DNA from: Ignavibacteria bacterium
GTDB taxonomy: Bacteria > Bacteroidota > Ignavibacteria > Kapaibacteriales > UBA961
Direction of reading: 5' to 3'
Assembly (NCBI GenBank): GCA_016873735.1
Contig: VGWD01000017.1
Coordinates: forward strand, 1 to 49,140
Length of the DNA stretch: 49,140 bases
The translations under genes were made by a program, and so were the position numbers. Shown piece by piece: positions 47,060 to 49,140 of the stretch (positions are counted from its first letter, which is position 1; each line of letters starts with the position of its first letter). The notes beneath the pieces are model-generated. The model ran no database searches, was not told the origin of the DNA, and saw only the letters and a program-made list of their open reading frames with translations.

Positions 47060-48346
47060 ATGTTGAACATCATTGCTTTACTACTCATCGCACTACCGAT
47101 TCTTACACTGCCTTCCATTGCTCAGCAATCGCAGGTTTTGGATAAAATCGTTGCAACAGTTGGAAGAGAAATAGTCCTTCAATCAGATATTGAAGGAAGA
47201 ATCGCAATGTTCATGCAGCAGAATCCCAAAGTAAATCCAAATGACCCTGAATTACGAAGGCAAGTATTGGAAGCATTGATCAATGAACGTTTGATGGTGA
47301 CAAAAGCTGTTGAGGACAGCATCTTGGTGCAAGATGAAGAAATCAATCAAAGTCTTGATTTCATGATGCAGAACATGATACAAACCTATGGATCAGAAAA
47401 GCGTGTTGAGGATTTGTATGGAATGTCTGTTTCGCGCATCAGAAAAAATTATCGCGAGGAAGTTCGCAAGCAATTACTCGTTGAACGTTTGCAACAACAA
47501 CGTTTCATGAACATCAAATGCTCTAATCGTGAAGTAGAAGACTTTTATCAGCAATATCGCGACTCAATTCGACCCATTCCTGCTTCTGTTGAATTGGCTC
47601 ATATCGTAAAGCACGTAAAACCCAGTGCAGATGCAAAAGAAGAAGTGAAGAAACTTGCTTTGCGCATCAGAGATTCTTTAGTGAAGGGTATTGACTTTGC
47701 GGAGCTTGCGAAAAGGCATAGTGGTGACCCCGGCTCAGCATCTTCCGGCGGAGATTTGGGTTGGGTGGATAAGGGAAAATTAGTTTCTGAATATGAAAGA
47801 GCTGCATATGATTTGCAATCAGGCGAAACATCGCAGCCGATTGAGACGCCATTTGGATTTCATATCATTCAAACAATTGAAAAAAGAAAAGATGCCGTTC
47901 ATACAAGACACATCCTTCTCAAACTTGGTGGTTCATCTGACGATAAAAAGCGTGTGGAAACAATACTTGCAGAATTAAAGGAGCGTAATGCAAAAGGGGA
48001 ATCCTTCGAAGAACTTGCAAAGCAATATTCCGATGAAAAAGAAACACAAGGATTCGGTGGAGCCATGGGTGTCATAGAACTCAATAGACTTCCAGCCGAT
48101 TTGAAATTCATTGTAGAGTCATTGCCCGAAGGAGGTGTATCGCAACCATTGCCTTATATGTCCGATCCAACAAAACCTGCAATGCACATTATACTCAAGA
48201 AAAAAAGTATTGCAGAACATTCTCCTACACTTGCATCGGATTTCAAAAAAATTGAGCAGATGGCAGTGCAGCAAAAACAAGGCAAGACGATGGAGAAATT
48301 TCTCAAAGAATTACGATCAATGATTCCAGTGCAGGTGACTGAATGA
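47060..48346 (+). CDS. surA: SurA-like periplasmic chaperone with two parvulin domains
   Basis: A 428-aa exported protein. The signal peptide is LNIIALLLIALPILTLPSIAQ. The SurA N-terminal domain begins with VLDKIVATVGREIVLQSDIEGR and contains LEALINERLMVTKA. Two parvulin domains follow: about 177-280 (VELAHIVKHV, GIDFAELAKRHSGDPGSASSGGDLGW in part, FGFHIIQ) and about 286-390 (TRHILLKLG, FEELAKQYSDEKETQGFGGAMG in part). It would guide unfolded outer-membrane proteins to the BAM machine. The stop overlaps the exonuclease gene by 4 nt. Orthology to E. coli SurA is inferred from architecture. Confidence 0.88.
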   Translation: MLNIIALLLIALPILTLPSIAQQSQVLDKIVATVGREIVLQSDIEGRIAMFMQQNPKVNPNDPELRRQVLEALINERLMVTKAVEDSILVQDEEINQSLDFMMQNMIQTYGSEKRVEDLYGMSVSRIRKNYREEVRKQLLVERLQQQRFMNIKCSNREVEDFYQQYRDSIRPIPASVELAHIVKHVKPSADAKEEVKKLALRIRDSLVKGIDFAELAKRHSGDPGSASSGGDLGWVDKGKLVSEYERAAYDLQSGETSQPIETPFGFHIIQTIEKRKDAVHTRHILLKLGGSSDDKKRVETILAELKERNAKGESFEELAKQYSDEKETQGFGGAMGVIELNRLPADLKFIVESLPEGGVSQPLPYMSDPTKPAMHIILKKKSIAEHSPTLASDFKKIEQMAVQQKQGKTMEKFLKELRSMIPVQVTE

Positions 48347-49113
48347 TCAAAATCATCAGTTGGAATGTAAATGGTATTCGTGCTTCTTTGAAGAAGGGTC
48401 TTACAGATTATGTTCTTCGCGAACAACCCCATATATTCTGCGTTCAAGAGACAAAAGCAGAACGCGAGCAAGTCCCCACAGATTCATGGCCTCCGGCCGG
48501 TTACAGAGACTTCTATCATTCTTGCTCAGTCCGTGGTGGTTATAGCGGTGTTGCTACATTCACCACATTAGAGACATTGCATGTGAATCGCGATATCGGC
48601 ATTGAGCGATTTGATCAAGAAGGCAGAGTGATGCAAACAGATTTCGAACAGTTTACTCTGCTCAATGTGTATTTCCCGAATGGTGGGGCAAGAGATGAAC
48701 GATTGCTCTATAAACTGGATTTCTATGATGCATTCTTCGAATACTGTGAAGAATTACGCAAACAAGGAAAGAAACTGATCATTTGTGGTGATTATAATAC
48801 CGCACATCATCCAATTGATTTGGCCAGACCAAATGAAAATAAAAAGACTTCCGGATTCATGGACGTTGAAAGGGTGAAGCTTGATGATATACAACAACTT
48901 GGATATGTTGATACATTCAGATTGTTCAATCAAGAGCCGGGTCAATATACATGGTGGGATGTAAAAACAAGATCAAGGGAAAGAAATATCGGCTGGCGCA
49001 TCGACTATCATTGGGTTACCGAAGATCTTGTCCCACATGTAAAGCATGCCTATCATCAGGCAGATCAACAAGGTTCTGATCATTGCCCTGTGGTATTAGA
49101 ACTTTCCTTCTAA
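48343..49113 (+). CDS. xth: Exodeoxyribonuclease III/AP endonuclease
   Basis: Cuts DNA at abasic sites and removes 3' blocking groups in base excision repair. The 256-aa protein of the endonuclease/exonuclease/phosphatase fold has ISWNVNGIRA, the metal Glu in CVQETKAE, the YSGVATFT region, ICGDYNTAHHPIDLARP, and the C-terminal WRIDYHWVT and GSDHCPVVL, with catalytic His. The start overlaps the surA-like stop by 4 nt (ATGA), so a DNA repair gene is translationally coupled to a periplasmic chaperone. Confidence 0.96.
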   Translation: MIKIISWNVNGIRASLKKGLTDYVLREQPHIFCVQETKAEREQVPTDSWPPAGYRDFYHSCSVRGGYSGVATFTTLETLHVNRDIGIERFDQEGRVMQTDFEQFTLLNVYFPNGGARDERLLYKLDFYDAFFEYCEELRKQGKKLIICGDYNTAHHPIDLARPNENKKTSGFMDVERVKLDDIQQLGYVDTFRLFNQEPGQYTWWDVKTRSRERNIGWRIDYHWVTEDLVPHVKHAYHQADQQGSDHCPVVLELSF

Positions 49114-49122
49114 GTGTTCGCC

Positions 49123-49140
49123 ATGAACATACTCACATTA
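49123..49140 (+). CDS. Possible start of a further gene, cut by the window edge
   Basis: An ATG 9 bp after the xth stop opens a frame (MNILTL) that runs to the window end. The hydrophobic start may be a signal peptide or a Rossmann strand. Too little is visible to name it. Confidence 0.3.

Overview
The window is a 49 kb, AT-leaning piece of a bacterial chromosome that looks like a member of the FCB group (Bacteroidota/Chlorobiota/Ignavibacteria/'Kapabacteria' side). The evidence is: two exported proteins with C-terminal tails of the type IX secretion (T9SS) kind; the GlmU-like enzyme without the usual pyrophosphorylase signature that is known from Bacteroidota; TTTG-N19-TAnnTTTG promoters; split atpDC and nuoJK gene pairs; TPR/coiled-coil/LuxR regulators; and a mitochondrial-type citrate synthase. 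Respiratory genes, a membrane pyrophosphatase and homogentisate dioxygenase suggest an aerobic or facultative heterotroph with a Gram-negative envelope. The phylum assignment is an inference, and no rRNA is present to settle it.

Layout. 1-646: non-coding region upstream of dnaA with two consensus DnaA boxes (candidate oriC). 647-5.7 kb: dnaA, the convergent smpB and TrmH-type methyltransferase, hrcA, then the complex I pair nuoJ-nuoK. 5.69-5.98 kb: a structured, non-coding stretch ending in a strong terminator (candidate small RNA). 6-12.2 kb: cytochrome c, GlmU-like enzyme, atpD-atpC on the minus strand, hmgA, purE. 12.2-15.8 kb: three glycosyltransferases. 16-20.1 kb: citrate synthase, a methyltransferase, a TPR-LuxR regulator and tRNA-Val(GAC). 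20.3-26.3 kb: membrane pyrophosphatase, rmuC and a large AAA/STAND-type ATPase. 26.3-28.5 kb: an 800-bp regulatory region with duplicated MraZ-type operators, then mraZ-rsmH, after which the usual division/cell-wall cluster is missing. 28.5-34.5 kb: a T9SS cargo protein, rpe, a glycosyltransferase/flippase pair, and an internally duplicated membrane protein. 34.6-43.7 kb: a tightly packed run holding a giant SBBP/Ig-like exported protein, a double-OmpA protein, selD, lepB and a beta-CASP nuclease. 43.8-49.1 kb: an M24 peptidase, two parvulin-type periplasmic chaperones and exonuclease III.

How the genes work together. Several genes serve envelope building and export: LepB cleaves Sec signal peptides, the two parvulin proteins fold outer-membrane proteins, and the SBBP protein and the 731-aa protein are probable T9SS cargo. 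The glycosyltransferases and flippase make surface glycans. A second theme is energy metabolism: ATP synthase beta/epsilon, NuoJK, cytochrome c, pyrophosphatase and citrate synthase.

The most interesting signals are the duplicated, helically phased MraZ operators with an amputated dcw cluster, the unassigned structured RNA candidate at 5.7-5.98 kb, the SBBP-protein/double-OmpA gene pair, the duplicated orphan membrane protein, and the cysteine module fused to a GT9 glycosyltransferase. I saw no CRISPR array, insertion sequence, prophage or clear defence system.
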